Shown here piece after piece: positions 13,650 to 22,985 of a DNA stretch of 64,000 nucleotides; the stretch's first letter is position 1, and every line of letters begins with the position of its first letter. A program made the position numbers and the translations under genes. The notes beneath the pieces were generated by a model. That model had not been told where the DNA came from. It saw nothing but the letters and a program-made list of their open reading frames with translations, and did no database searches. Source of the DNA: Caprella mutica (lineage: Eukaryota > Arthropoda > Malacostraca > Amphipoda > Caprellidae); assembly GCA_947561585.1 (NCBI GenBank), contig CANNZV010000948.1:124001-188000 (forward strand), read 5' to 3'.

Positions 13650-13742
13650 TGGCTGTGCCCTAATAAATAGTGTTGCTGTGCCCTGTAACTAGTGTTGCTG
13701 TGCCCTGTAACTAGTGTTGCTGTGCCCTGTAACTAGTGTTAT
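13650..13742. repeat. 22-bp minisatellite, left block
   Basis: About four copies of a 22-bp unit containing tgctgtgccctgtaactagt. The same unit in the same orientation resumes at 16826, so the intervening ~3.1 kb looks like an insertion or expansion within one array. Confidence 0.9.
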
Positions 13743-14100
13743 TCTGACAGTAGCAGGTTTCGTAGAAAAATTTAAGGCTTAGACGAATTTTTTCAGGTTT
13801 CAAAGAACGGTTGTGGGTTTGGCAGAACAATTTCAGGTTTGATCCAACTCTTGTTAGTTTTAGACGAAGGAAGTGGGTTCAGTCGAATGACGTCATTGGA
13901 TCATTGTTGTGTTCTGATACTTAAGGTTTGAACGAGAGAAAAGTGAGTTGCCAATTCGTATTATTGAGATGCCAAGTACTGAATTATTAATCCAGATGGT
14001 TGTATTGGTATATGTTGCCATATAGGAAGTGTTTTATTCATTGGAAATGTGGTTAACCGTTACTATATCGTGCATTAGACAAATTTTAATAGATTTAGAA
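13743..14100. other. Degenerate ggttt-spaced sequence
   Basis: Loose repeats such as caggttt, tgggttt and tttagacga, without a clean period. Similar words (gggtttagacgaaaacaatt) occur in the two flanks described below, so this probably belongs to the same repeat complex. Confidence 0.4.
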
Positions 14101-14103
14101 GTA

Positions 14104-14790
14104 TGAGAGATTCCTCTCTTCTATAAATGAGAGGAGTGTGATAGACTCCTCTCTTCTATGAATAAGAGGAGTGTGATAGACTCCTCTCTTCTAGAAATGA
14201 GAGGAGTGTGAGACTCCTCTCTCCTATAATTGAGAGGAGTGTGATAGACTCCTCTCTTTTAGAAATGAGAGGAATGTGAGACTTCTCTCTTCTATAAATG
14301 AGAGGAGTGTGATAGACTCCTCTCTTCTAGAAATGAGAGGAGTGTGAGACTCATCTCTTCTATAATTGAGAGGAGTGTGATAGACTCCTCTCTTCTATGA
14401 ATGAGAGGAGTGTATTAGACTCCTCTCTTCTATAAATGAGAGGAGTGTAATAGACTCCTCTCTTCTATAAAAGAGAGGAGTGTGAGTGACTCCTCTCTTC
14501 TGTAAATGAGAGGAGAGTGAGAGACTCCTCTCTTCTATGAATGAGAGGAGTGTGAGAGACTCCCCTCTTCTAGAATTGAGAAGATTGTGAGTAACTCCTC
14601 TCTTCTATAAATGAGAGGAGTGTGAGAGACTCCTCTCTTCTATAAATGAGAGGAGTGTGAGAGACTCCTCTCTTCTATAAATGAGAGGAGTGTGAAAGAT
14701 TCCTCTCTTCCATAAATGAGAGGAGTTTGAGAGACCCCTCTCTTTTTTAAATAAAAGGAGTGTGTCTCCTCTCTTATAGAACTCTGAATC
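14104..14790. repeat. Hairpin-unit tandem array 1
   Basis: About twenty tandem copies of a 33-35-bp unit. Each unit has an internal dyad: ACTCCTCTC, a ~10-nt AT-rich loop (ttctataaat), then GAGAGGAGT. Every unit can therefore form a 9-bp stem, and neighbouring units can pair with one another. Open frames across it are repeat by-products. Confidence 0.95.
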
Positions 14791-15493
14791 CATATTCATT
14801 CGCATCTTCTGTTGCAACATAATTGGGTTTGGCAGAATGAAACTTCTTCTTTGCTATTAAAAATTATTTAAGCCTGTGAGTAGAATTTTTTTTTTATTTG
14901 TATCATGAACATTTCATAAGGATCCGGTATTGAATACTTTTTGAAATAAAATTTACCATTAAATGTCACATGTCATCGCATTCTCTTAAACGGGTTTAGA
15001 CGAAAACAATTGCTGCTTCCTGCCAAACCTCTATATTCATATAAGATGACTTCATGCAGTTTTTGAACTTCGATCGGCTTAATTCAATATTTTTTGTGTT
15101 CATTAATGTGTACTTATGCTTATACGATGATTCAAACAAGTGCTCAATCTCTTATTGGAGCTTAATTCAGTTGAGACGGCTTGATTCGGCCAAACCCAAT
15201 TCTGTTGCAAAAATTGATACCTGATTGTGAAATTAAAAGAATTCCTACGTGGAAAGTAAGAAGCCTATGTACTTGAAACTTTATCAAAACTTGTATCATG
15301 GAGTAATCTAGTATAGATAAATATTTCATGGCATTCCATGGCTTCCTTTTCGAAATATTCACAAAATATCAAAAAGTTCAAATCACTCTTCTAGGTGAAG
15401 ATAGAAGCCAACAGAAGGCCTAATAATGTTAACTCACATTTTTTGGAAAAATTGAGATCAATTAAAAAGCTTTTGATATATAATGATATAACG
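14783..15493. repeat. ~710-bp flank, copy 1 of a tandem duplication
   Basis: The segment following hairpin array 1. It matches 15826-16530 at an offset of ~1042 bp with scattered changes. Both copies start with ctgaatccatattcattcgc and end with gcttttgatatataatgata-like sequence. No coding domain is visible. Confidence 0.9.
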
Positions 15494-15496
15494 TAT

Positions 15497-15826
15497 GTGA
15501 CTCCTCTCTTCCATAAATGAGAGGAGTGTGAGATACTCCTCTCTTCTATAAAGGAGAGGAGTGTGAGAGACTCCTCTCTTCTATGAATAAGAGGAGTGTG
15601 AGAGACTCCTCTCTTCTATGAATAAGAGGAGTGTGAGAGACTCCTCTCTTCTATAAATGAGAGGAGTGTGAGAGACTCCTCTCTTCTTTAAATGAGAGGA
15701 GTGTGAGAGACTCCTCTCTTCTATAAATGAGAGGAGTGTGAGAGACCCCTCTTTTCTATAAATGAGAGGAGTGTGAGAGACCCCTCTCTTCTATAAATGA
15801 GAGGAATGTGAGTGACCCCTCTATTC
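15497..15826. repeat. Hairpin-unit tandem array 2
   Basis: About nine or ten copies of the same dyad unit as array 1. The units here are closer to one another in sequence than those in array 1. Confidence 0.95.
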
Positions 15827-16530
15827 TGAATCCATATTCATTCGCATCTTCTGTTGCAACATAATTAGGTTTGACAGAATGAAACTTATTCTTCGCTATT
15901 AGGAATCATTCAAGCCTGTGATTGAAAAAAAAAAATTATTTGTAATATGAACAGTTCGTATAGATCCAGTATTGAATACATTTTGAAATAAAATTGACCA
16001 TTAAATGTCACATGTCATCGCATTCTCTTAAACGGGTTTAGACGAAAACAATTGCCGCTTCCTGCCAAACCTCTATATTCATATGAGATGACTTCATGCA
16101 GTTTTTGAACTCCGATCGGCTTAATTCTTATTTTTTTGTATTCACCAATGTGTAATCTTGCATATACGATACTTCAAACAAGTGCTCAATCTCTTATTGT
16201 AGCTTAATTCAGTTGAGAATCCCTGATTCGGCCAAACCTAATTTTGTTGTAAAAATTGATATCTGATTGAGAAATTAAAAGAATTCCTACGTTGAAAGTG
16301 TAAAGCCCATGTACTTGAAACTTTAACAAAACTTGTATCATGGAGTAATCTAGTATAGATAAATATTTCATGGCATTCCATGGCTTCCCTTTCGAAATAT
16401 TCACAAAATATCAAAAAGTTCAAATCACTCTTCCAGGTGAAGATAGAAGCCAAGAGAAGGCCTAATAATGTTAGATCACATTTTTTGGAAAAATTGAGAT
16501 CAATTAAAAAGCTTCTGATATATAATGATA
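15826..16530. repeat. ~705-bp flank, copy 2 of a tandem duplication
   Basis: Second copy of the 14783-15493 segment. Each array plus its flank forms a higher-order unit of about 1.04 kb present twice in tandem. Confidence 0.9.
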
Positions 16531-16825
16531 TGTAAAGTGTTACCTAATTATGAATATAAAGAAAAGAGAGCTCTATCTATGTACCATACGTGTTTTTGAG
16601 GGCTTTTTATAACGAAGTTCTGAGAGGGAAAATAGGTTTAGCCGAAAATTCATTTTAGAATTGCTTAAAATGATATAATAGAAGGTGAAGCGTCGCAAAT
16701 TTCATATAATATTATGTATCTTAACTCATTCTATCAAGTGACACAAACAACACCTCACTAGAATAAGTTTTTACTTATCGCTCCATTTATTAAATTCGTG
16801 CAGACCCACCATTTTGTCAGAGTCT
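16531..16825. other. No gene seen
   Basis: AT-rich unique sequence between the duplicated unit and the palindromic minisatellite. Confidence 0.5.
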
Positions 16826-17098
16826 GTTGTTGCTGTGCCCTGTAACTAGTGTTGCTGTGTCCTCTAGTTAGTGCTGTTGTGCCCTATAACTAGCGTTGCT
16901 GTACCCTAAAACTAGTGTTACTGTGCCCTGCAACTAGTGTTGATTTTCCCTGTAACTAGTGTTGATGTGCCCTGTAACTAGTGTTACTGTAGTTACAGGG
17001 CACATCAACACTAGTTACAGGGCACATCAACACTAGTTACAGGGAATATTAACACTAGTTACAGGGCACAGTAACATTAGTTTTAGGGCACAGCAACA
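16826..17098. repeat. 22-bp minisatellite forming a long palindrome
   Basis: Units run forward (tgtgccctgtaactagtgtt) to about 16988, then the complement runs to 17098. The two halves match in order, including private variants such as ccctaaaac and ttccctgtaac. The right half is therefore an inverted copy of the left, not an independent array. A single strand could fold into a ~110-bp imperfect stem. Confidence 0.9.
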
Positions 17099-17099
17099 A

Positions 17100-17504
17100 T
17101 AGCCATTGAATGAGATGGGGGTTTAGTTGGGAAGAGAGGGCGATTTAGATGGGAGAAGAATGATATTTAGGTAGGTAAAGAAGGGGGTTTAGATAGGGGA
17201 TGGGAGAAGTATTAAAATTGGGAAAGGAGAGATTTGGGTGGGGGAGAGGAGTCTTTTATTTATGCAATGCACATTAATGCCACTTCATGTGGGCAAAATT
17301 GCCACTAAAAGTTGGGCACGAAAAATTGTCAATAATTTTTCATTTACTTAGGTATTACATTTTTAGGTATTATTTCGAAACTGGTTGAGAACCATCCTCA
17401 TCCTTGAACATTTCATCACGAGAAAAATAGTTTCTCTAGTACATTTAGATTTTTAGTATAAACAGAGTTTGCGGGATTGTGCGCGGTGATACCCCGTCCG
17501 ACCC
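17100..17504 (-). mobile_element. Truncated relative of the 5867-7730 TIR element
   Basis: The complement of this stretch matches 5867 to about 6300: terminal GGGTCGGACGGGGTATCACC, then the gcacaatcccgcaaactctg block, the tgaggatggttctcaac block and the pyrimidine-rich tract. Only one terminus remains (ending at 17504). The other side is cut off at the palindromic minisatellite. Confidence 0.75.
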
Positions 17505-17763
17505 TTTCAATTGAATGGAAACATAAGGGTTGAAGCTATACGTCATTTTACCCTCACACAACGGGGGGTAACATTACCCTCTCAATGAAGGGCAACATTT
17601 CACTCGCTATATCTCTCTCATTCACATCTGTCGAACCATTTGATCAGAGGATTCAATTATCTTCGCAATGATATTGTATTTCCTTAATGTCAATAATTAC
17701 CTCTCAGCAATATGTCTTTAACTGCTTAATTAGGCGACTCAATTAGTTAATTTGGAAGTTACA
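17505..17763. other. No gene seen; left flank of LTR element
   Basis: Unique sequence. It ends in ttaca, a candidate target-site copy for the LTR element. Joined conceptually to the right flank, it would place a possible splice-acceptor-like ttacag just before the ATG at 22401. Confidence 0.45.
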
Positions 17764-17999
17764 TGTTGTAACCTAAGTATTCCTAACGTTCATGATATGT
17801 TATGTGTGTTCCTTACTGTTCAGTTCAGTCTGTATTCAGCAGCTCTTGAGTAAAGTTGTGTCTCCTATCCACTCTTTAAATATCCGAAGTTTACGGCTTC
17901 TTAACTCTTATAAATTACTAAACTATAAAGTGCAAGTATAACTAGATTATCTAAGAACCATCTACTGTTAAACCTACAGTTCTCATTAAAGTTATAACA
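17764..17999 (+). repeat. 5' LTR, 236 bp
   Basis: Starts tgttgtaacc and ends gttataaca. It differs from the 3' LTR at two positions near its end (ctactgtt versus ctacagtt; ttctcatt versus ttctaatt). Confidence 0.95.
17909..17914 (+). promoter_or_regulatory. TATA-like box in the 5' LTR
   Basis: TATAAA in the distal half of the LTR, with a second ctataaag about 15 bp downstream. Either could be the core promoter of the element. This is inferred from position only. Confidence 0.3.
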
Positions 18000-18002
18000 T
18001 AT

Positions 18003-18019
18003 AATTGGCGACGAGAAAA
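18003..18019 (+). other. Primer-binding region
   Basis: The sequence aattggcgacgagaaaa begins a few bases after the LTR. A TTGGCGACGAG-type block right after the 5' LTR is common in insect gypsy elements. I cannot name the tRNA with confidence. Confidence 0.5.
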
Positions 18020-18071
18020 CCAAGCCGCTTTGTTTGCCTGCCGCACCTCCAGATTACGTACACTACACAAG

Positions 18072-18970
18072 ATGGCTACCACCTCAGTTGCAGCTGTGTG
18101 TGCACCTTTTGACTGTGAGTTAGAAACAGTCACAGAATTCCTTGAGCGCTTCAAAGTGCAGTGCTCAGAATTGCTTGTTAAAGCAGGCAACAATGAAAAG
18201 AAGAAAACCACAGTGCTCATTAAAGCTCTACCAGTGTCAGTTGTAACAGACCTACAGAGAAGAATTAAACCGACACTTTTGTCTGAAGCTGATTACAGTG
18301 ACCTTGAAGAGAAGCTAGTCTCTCAATACGAAGTTAAAAAGTCTACAGTCGGAGCTGCAGTTAAATTTCTAAATCGTAAGCAACTCCCTGATGAATCCAT
18401 TGAAACGTACTCCAGAGTTTTAAATGATCTTGCTCTACATGTAATTACAGTGAGTGCTGCCGTGAACGTCTGATCAAGGACGTATTTGTTAGCGGTTTAC
18501 GATCTTCTACAGTACTAAGTGCAGTGTTGCAAAAGTGTGACAGAAAAAGTTTCAACGAGTGTGTTGAACACGCTAAATTAGTAGAACAAATAGCTAGTGA
18601 TGCTCAAGACATCAAGCTAGACACTAAAGTAGCGACTTACAGCAGTAATAAAATTACACATCATCGTAATAAACAACCTAGCTGTAACATCAGTTCTACA
18701 TACGTATGCATCAGATGTGGTGCTAAAGCTAAACATCTTGCAAAAGACTGCTTTGCAATTAATTTGACTTGTAACAAGTGTCAAAAGAAAGGACATCTTG
18801 GAAAGACTTGTAAGTCTAAGCCAGTGACTGCAAATTACGTACACGAGGAGGCACCTAGCAACAGCGCAGAGACACGTACATGCCAACCCGGAACTAGCTG
18901 TGAAGGGTTGGCATGTACAGCTTCTCTGCTAACTACGTACACAGTGGAAAAACCCAGCCCAACCACCTGA
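18072..18970 (+). pseudogene. gag: gag, frameshifted
   Basis: Encodes the capsid and nucleocapsid polyprotein that packages element RNA. The likely start is the ATG at 18072 (MATTSV); an upstream ATG-free extension reaches 18030. The first ~130 residues run in one frame to 18473. The sense then continues in the next frame from about 18440-18465 to a stop at 18968-18970. This is consistent with one missing base. The C-terminal part has two zinc knuckles: a CX2CX5HX4C motif (CIRCGAKAKHLAKDC, one residue longer than usual) and a canonical CX2CX4HX4C motif (CNKCQKKGHLGKTC). The pol region follows in a different frame. Confidence 0.85.
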
Positions 18971-18972
18971 GC

Positions 18973-19958
18973 CGTGTACATGAAAATTCTAATTATTGTC
19001 ATTGCTCTCACCATAATTATAATAATTACCACGTAAATGATGATTCTTTTTTAGGATAAATTCCACTGTATCACCAATAACTAATGAACCTTTTCTTGTT
19101 AAATGTAAAATTATTGATAATACTTTTTGCTTTGAATTAGATTCTGGAAGTCATGTGTCCACGTTGCGTCATTGCGATGCAATTAAAGTGAACGCACACA
19201 TTACCCCTACTAATACTCGCTTACTTGGTTACAGTGGAAAACCTATTGATGTAATTGGACAAGCAACGCTTGATATTACTTATAATAATGAACAGGTTAA
19301 GAATAATTTTTTTATAGTTTCTTCAACTAATATTAATTTATTTGGTAGAGATTTATGCTCTAAACTTAACATTAATTTTCTTTTGCCTGAAAATAAAACA
19401 GCTAATAAAATTCTAGGTAAAACTAACGTGCTTACGCATTTCTCAGACTATCTCTCACGTTATTTTAAATCAAATGTTAAGGGAGATGTACATTTAAATG
19501 TTTTGCCTGGAACACTACCTAAATTCTTTAAAGCTAGAGCAGTACCAATTAGGTTGAAAGAAAATGTTAGAAAAGAATTAGATAGGTTAGTTGATGATGG
19601 TACTTTAACTAAAGTATTTACTAGTGAATGGGCCAGTCCAACAGTAAATGTGATGAAACAAAATGGTAAAATTAGAATTTGCGGAGATTATTCTGTCTTT
19701 ATTAATGAATCATTAAATGTAATTAAATGCCCTCTACCAACAGTTGATGAGGTAATTTCCCAAGTAGGTAAAGCAACTGTTTTCAGTACCATTGACTTAA
19801 CAAATGCCTTTTTGCAATTGCCTTTAGATGAAGAATCTAAGGTCTTCACTACAATTAATACCTCTGAAGGTTTATTTAGGTACAATTTCTTACCATTTGG
19901 TTTAAAATCAAGTCCAGGCATTTTTCAATCTTATATGTCTAATTACTTAATGATGTTG
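18973..19958 (+). pseudogene. pol: pol part 1: protease and N-terminal RT
   Basis: The gag-pol linker (18973 to about 19055) reads sensibly in one frame. The sense then changes frame at a T-run near 19044-19060 and stays open to 19970. The aspartic protease motif LDSGSHVS lies at about 19137-19160, followed by a family-typical NLFGRDLC segment. Reverse transcriptase begins around 19500 with WASPTVNV, GKIRICGDY and the first catalytic Asp in FSTIDLTNAF, then FLPFGLKSSP. The frame is lost at about 19935-19955, just before the YQDD box. A -1 shift between gag and pol could be a programmed frameshift, but the other shifts cannot all be. Confidence 0.85.
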
Positions 19959-20557
19959 ACAATGTTATAGTATATCAGGATGACATTCTTGTGCTATCTC
20001 CTAATGTTTCTTCTCATAGTAAGACACTGCATCAGACACTTTCGATCTTAAAGAATGCTATAATTAAATTAAACGTTGATAAATGTGCCTTTCTAACTGA
20101 TAAAGTTCAGTATCTTGGACACATCTTTGATGAAGAAGGTGTGCATAGTAATCCTGAAAAAATTCGTGCAATCGCACAAGCACCATCTCCTAAAGACCTT
20201 AAGCAGGTACAATCTTATTTAGGACTTTGCAATTTTTACAGCAGATTCATTCCGAAATTTTCTGATGTATTGTCACCCCTGTATAAATTATTAAGGAAAG
20301 ACGTCAAATTTCACTGGGGACCTGAACAACAAAAAGCTTTTGAACTTAGTAAAGAACTTTTCATCAACAGTACTGTTTTGAAATTGTACGACCCTAAATT
20401 AGAAACACTTCTTGAAACTGACAGTTCTGGTTACGAAGTAGATGCAGTCTTAATGCAAAGATCTAACGTAAATCAACCCTGGTACCCAGTGCAATTTGCG
20501 TCACGCTCACTCATGTTGCTGAACGCTCCTATTCAAACATTGAGAGGGAAGCTTTGA
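19946..20557 (+). pseudogene. pol: pol part 2: C-terminal RT and RNase H start
   Basis: Continues the RT in a third frame. The catalytic box YQDD lies at 19973-19984, followed by the thumb and connection (LGHIFDEEGV, then YLGLCNFYSRFI). RNase H begins with ETDSSGYEVDAVL, giving the first catalytic Asp. Near 20505-20515 the sense moves to another frame, where AERSYSNIEREAL supplies the RNase H Glu. The open frame itself runs on without sense to a stop at 20557. Both junctions look like single-base losses. Confidence 0.85.
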
Positions 20558-22104
20558 GTGTAGTTTTCGGTTGTGAAAAATTTAAGAAATTTCTGTTAGG
20601 TACTAATTTCATAATCCATAATGATCATCAACCCCTTAGAAAACTCTTTGCTCATAATGCTCTTGTTCCTTCTACTTGTTCTGATAGAATTCAAAGATGG
20701 TCTCTGAAATTGTCACAATTTGATTACAATTTGCGTTACTTAAAAGGAAAGGACAATGTCCATTCTGATTGTCTAAGTAGATTGCCACTTTCTGAAACTG
20801 TCAAAGAGGTAGAGCCATATGAACTTGTGTTTGCTTTGAGCTCAGTTGATGATTCCCTGATTACTTGTGATGATATTAAAAATCAAACTGACCAAGATAA
20901 AGACTTACGTGAGCTAAAGCAATACATCAAGTATGGTTTTCCCTCCCGTCTAGCTAATTCTAACTTGACTAAATTTAAGAATATTTCTGAAAATTTAACA
21001 ATAATGAAAGGTTGTATTCTTAATGGTAATAGAGTATTGATCCCTTTAAATTTGAGAAATTTAGTCTTGAAACAGCTTCATGAAGGAGACCCTGGCATTT
21101 CTACAATGAAGTCACTTGCCAGATCACTAATTTGGTTCCCCGTAATCGATAACGAAATTGAGAATTTAGTTAAATCCTGTCCAGAGTGTCAATCATGTCG
21201 TTCTAAGCCACCACAAAATAACAATATTCAATGGCCGCTCCCTGCACGTCCATGGTCTCGAGTCCACATTGATCACTTCTTTCTGGAAAATAACACTTGC
21301 CTCATAGCCATAGATGCCTTAACTAAATATATTGAATGCGAAATAGTAAAATCAACCAATGTGAACGAGACAATTGACGCGCTGAGAGCTATTTTCAGTC
21401 GTAATGGTCTGTGTGATGTGCTAGTTTCTGATAAAGCTTCCTGCTTCATCGCAGCTGAATTTAATGAATTTCTTATCAACAACGGAATTCAGCACATCAC
21501 ACCGCCACCTTACTCTCCAGCTACCAATGGTCAAGCTGAGAGGGAAGTAAGAGTTCTAAAAGACATGATGAAAAAGATGAAAGATAATTGTTCCTTCAGA
21601 ACTAGACTCTGCAAAGTTTTATTACAATATAGATCTGTTCCCCATAGCATCACTCAAATTGCTCCATCTGTCGCTTTAAATAATCGCAAATTTGTAACTA
21701 AAAAAGATAGAATAAATCCTAAATTTCATGTCAGCAATTCATCTTCTTTCGGAACTCAAGTTAAGCAATTTGAAGTAGAACAAAATGTATTAGCTTTAAA
21801 TCTTAGAGAAAGCCCTAAATGGTATCAAGGATCAGTTGTGCAGAAGATTGGAATCAATATATATCATGTCCACATTACTGATTTAAATATAATTTTGAAA
21901 CGTCATTCAAACCAATTGTTACACGTACCATCTAATCAAGAAAATAACTTTGATAGTAATTCCAGATTTAATAGAAATATTCCCAATCAAGTTAATCCAA
22001 CAATACAATCTTCTGTACCTGCTCCATGTTCAGGTTCCCCAAAACCTCCTGAAAGACGTTTGTCTACTCATTCTAGGAAACCTATTATTCGTTATGGAAT
22101 GTAA
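20515..22104 (+). CDS. pol: pol part 3: RNase H end and integrase
   Basis: A long intact frame of ~530 codons. It opens with the RNase H segments IEREAL and HNDHQPLRKLF and ends that domain at DCLSRLP. The integrase zinc-binding region has His176, Cys209 and Cys212 (numbered from 20554). The second expected His is Asp180 (LHEGDPG), so the HHCC motif is altered. The catalytic core has Asp240 (VHIDHF), Asp293 (LVSDKAS) and Glu329 (NGQAERE), a DD35E triad. A GPY/F-like C-terminal module (KWYQGSVVQKIG ending RHSNQLLHV) follows; I see no chromodomain. It ends 41 bases before the polypurine tract. It is not translatable as part of a full polyprotein unless the upstream frames are continuous. Confidence 0.9.
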   Translation, partial: VAERSYSNIEREALSVVFGCEKFKKFLLGTNFIIHNDHQPLRKLFAHNALVPSTCSDRIQRWSLKLSQFDYNLRYLKGKDNVHSDCLSRLPLSETVKEVEPYELVFALSSVDDSLITCDDIKNQTDQDKDLRELKQYIKYGFPSRLANSNLTKFKNISENLTIMKGCILNGNRVLIPLNLRNLVLKQLHEGDPGISTMKSLARSLIWFPVIDNEIENLVKSCPECQSCRSKPPQNNNIQWPLPARPWSRVHIDHFFLENNTCLIAIDALTKYIECEIVKSTNVNETIDALRAIFSRNGLCDVLVSDKASCFIAAEFNEFLINNGIQHITPPPYSPATNGQAEREVRVLKDMMKKMKDNCSFRTRLCKVLLQYRSVPHSITQIAPSVALNNRKFVTKKDRINPKFHVSNSSSFGTQVKQFEVEQNVLALNLRESPKWYQGSVVQKIGINIYHVHITDLNIILKRHSNQLLHVPSNQENNFDSNSRFNRNIPNQVNPTIQSSVPAPCSGSPKPPERRLSTHSRKPIIRYGM

Positions 22105-22145
22105 TTAATATAGTTTTGATTTCTATTATTTGAGTATTTCTATTT

Positions 22146-22158
22146 AGAGGAGAGGAAA
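22146..22158 (+). other. Polypurine tract
   Basis: AGAGGAGAGGAAA lies immediately 5' of the 3' LTR, the expected site for plus-strand priming. Confidence 0.85.
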
Positions 22159-22394
22159 TGTTGTAACCTAAGTATTCCTAACGTTCATGATATGTTATGT
22201 GTGTTCCTTACTGTTCAGTTCAGTCTGTATTCAGCAGCTCTTGAGTAAAGTTGTGTCTCCTATCCACTCTTTAAATATCCGAAGTTTACGGCTTCTTAAC
22301 TCTTATAAATTACTAAACTATAAAGTGCAAGTATAACTAGATTATCTAAGAACCATCTACAGTTAAACCTACAGTTCTAATTAAAGTTATAACA
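22159..22394 (+). repeat. 3' LTR, 236 bp
   Basis: Same length and ends as the 5' LTR, with two substitutions. It is followed by gtaca, the candidate right-hand target copy. Confidence 0.95.
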
Positions 22395-22400
22395 GTACAG

Positions 22401-22580
22401 ATGTTCACTGATGAACTTTTAGAGAAACTGAACAGCCAGTTACAAGAAATTGTCACTAGAAGCTCGGCATTGGAAGGAGCTGCAGCTATTCTTATTGTGA
22501 CGCCCCATTCTGTTAATTATTATCCATCTTATAAAGAGTACTTATCTGCAACGATAAATTTTCGCAATTCCTATTCATAA
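22401..22580 (+). CDS. Exon-like ORF, unrecognised
   Basis: A 59-codon frame starting MFTDELLEKLNSQLQEIV and passing through EGAAAILIVTPHSVNYYPSY to a TAA. Its composition is unlike the AT-rich noise around it: balanced codons, an amphipathic helix at the start, then a hydrophobic strand-like stretch. I do not recognise the protein. The true exon may end before the stop, for example near ttatctgc, because the last residues look less protein-like. The LTR element ends only 6 bp upstream of the ATG. Without the element, an in-frame stop lies seven codons before the ATG, so this would be a first coding exon or one preceded by a ttacag acceptor. Confidence 0.4.
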   Translation: MFTDELLEKLNSQLQEIVTRSSALEGAAAILIVTPHSVNYYPSYKEYLSATINFRNSYS

Positions 22581-22890
22581 TTTTAAATATTTATATATGT
22601 ATTTTCGTTGGTCATGAATTATAACAGAGATGAAGTATTTTTTATTTACTTACATAATTACTCTTACATAACTAAAAAAAAATATTTGATGTTCAATGGG
22701 GAGATTTGTTACAATACAATATATACTGTTCTTTATCTACCAATAATCATTTCATTACAGATACCACTTCAATATTTTCTAATCTCTAATCGTCTCTTTT
22801 ATCTAAATTAGACGTAAATATTTTATTCGCTTTCCAATATTCTTTTAAGTCTTCATTCTACTATCCTTATATTCTATAATTATTTATTTT
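22581..22890. other. No gene seen
   Basis: AT-rich sequence without a supported feature. Confidence 0.5.
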
Positions 22891-22892
22891 CT

Positions 22893-22980
22893 CAGTTAGG
22901 CATTTTGTTCGTAAGCATTTAATCTTAGTCATCTTGTTCTTAACCATATTGTCCCTAGGTATTATGTCCTCGTACCATTT
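22893..22980. repeat. ~16-bp array, complement of the 5439-5545 unit
   Basis: Degenerate units resembling taggcattttgttcgtaa. This is the complement of the cctaacggacaaaatg unit seen at 5.4 kb. It may be a lone arm of a foldback family. Confidence 0.5.
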
Positions 22981-22985
22981 TTATA

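Larger units (their letters stand above)
17764..22394 (+). mobile_element. Ty3/gypsy-type LTR retrotransposon
   Basis: A 4.63-kb element with two 236-bp LTRs starting TG and ending CA, a primer-binding region, gag with zinc knuckles, protease, reverse transcriptase, RNase H, integrase and a polypurine tract. The RT-RNase H-integrase order is that of Ty3/gypsy. The two LTRs differ at only two positions that I can see, which implies a recent insertion. The coding region nevertheless changes frame about five times. The flanks ttaca and gtaca are an imperfect 5-bp target duplication. The short LTRs and gag type suggest the Mag-like branch, at low confidence. Confidence 0.95.

Noticed and set aside
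14605..14820. ORF across the hairpin array
   Set aside because: The peptide is only the translation of the tandem unit.
15162..16453. Paired similar ORFs on the minus strand
   Set aside because: Similarity comes from the 1.04-kb tandem duplication. Both strands and frames are equally similar, and no domain is seen.
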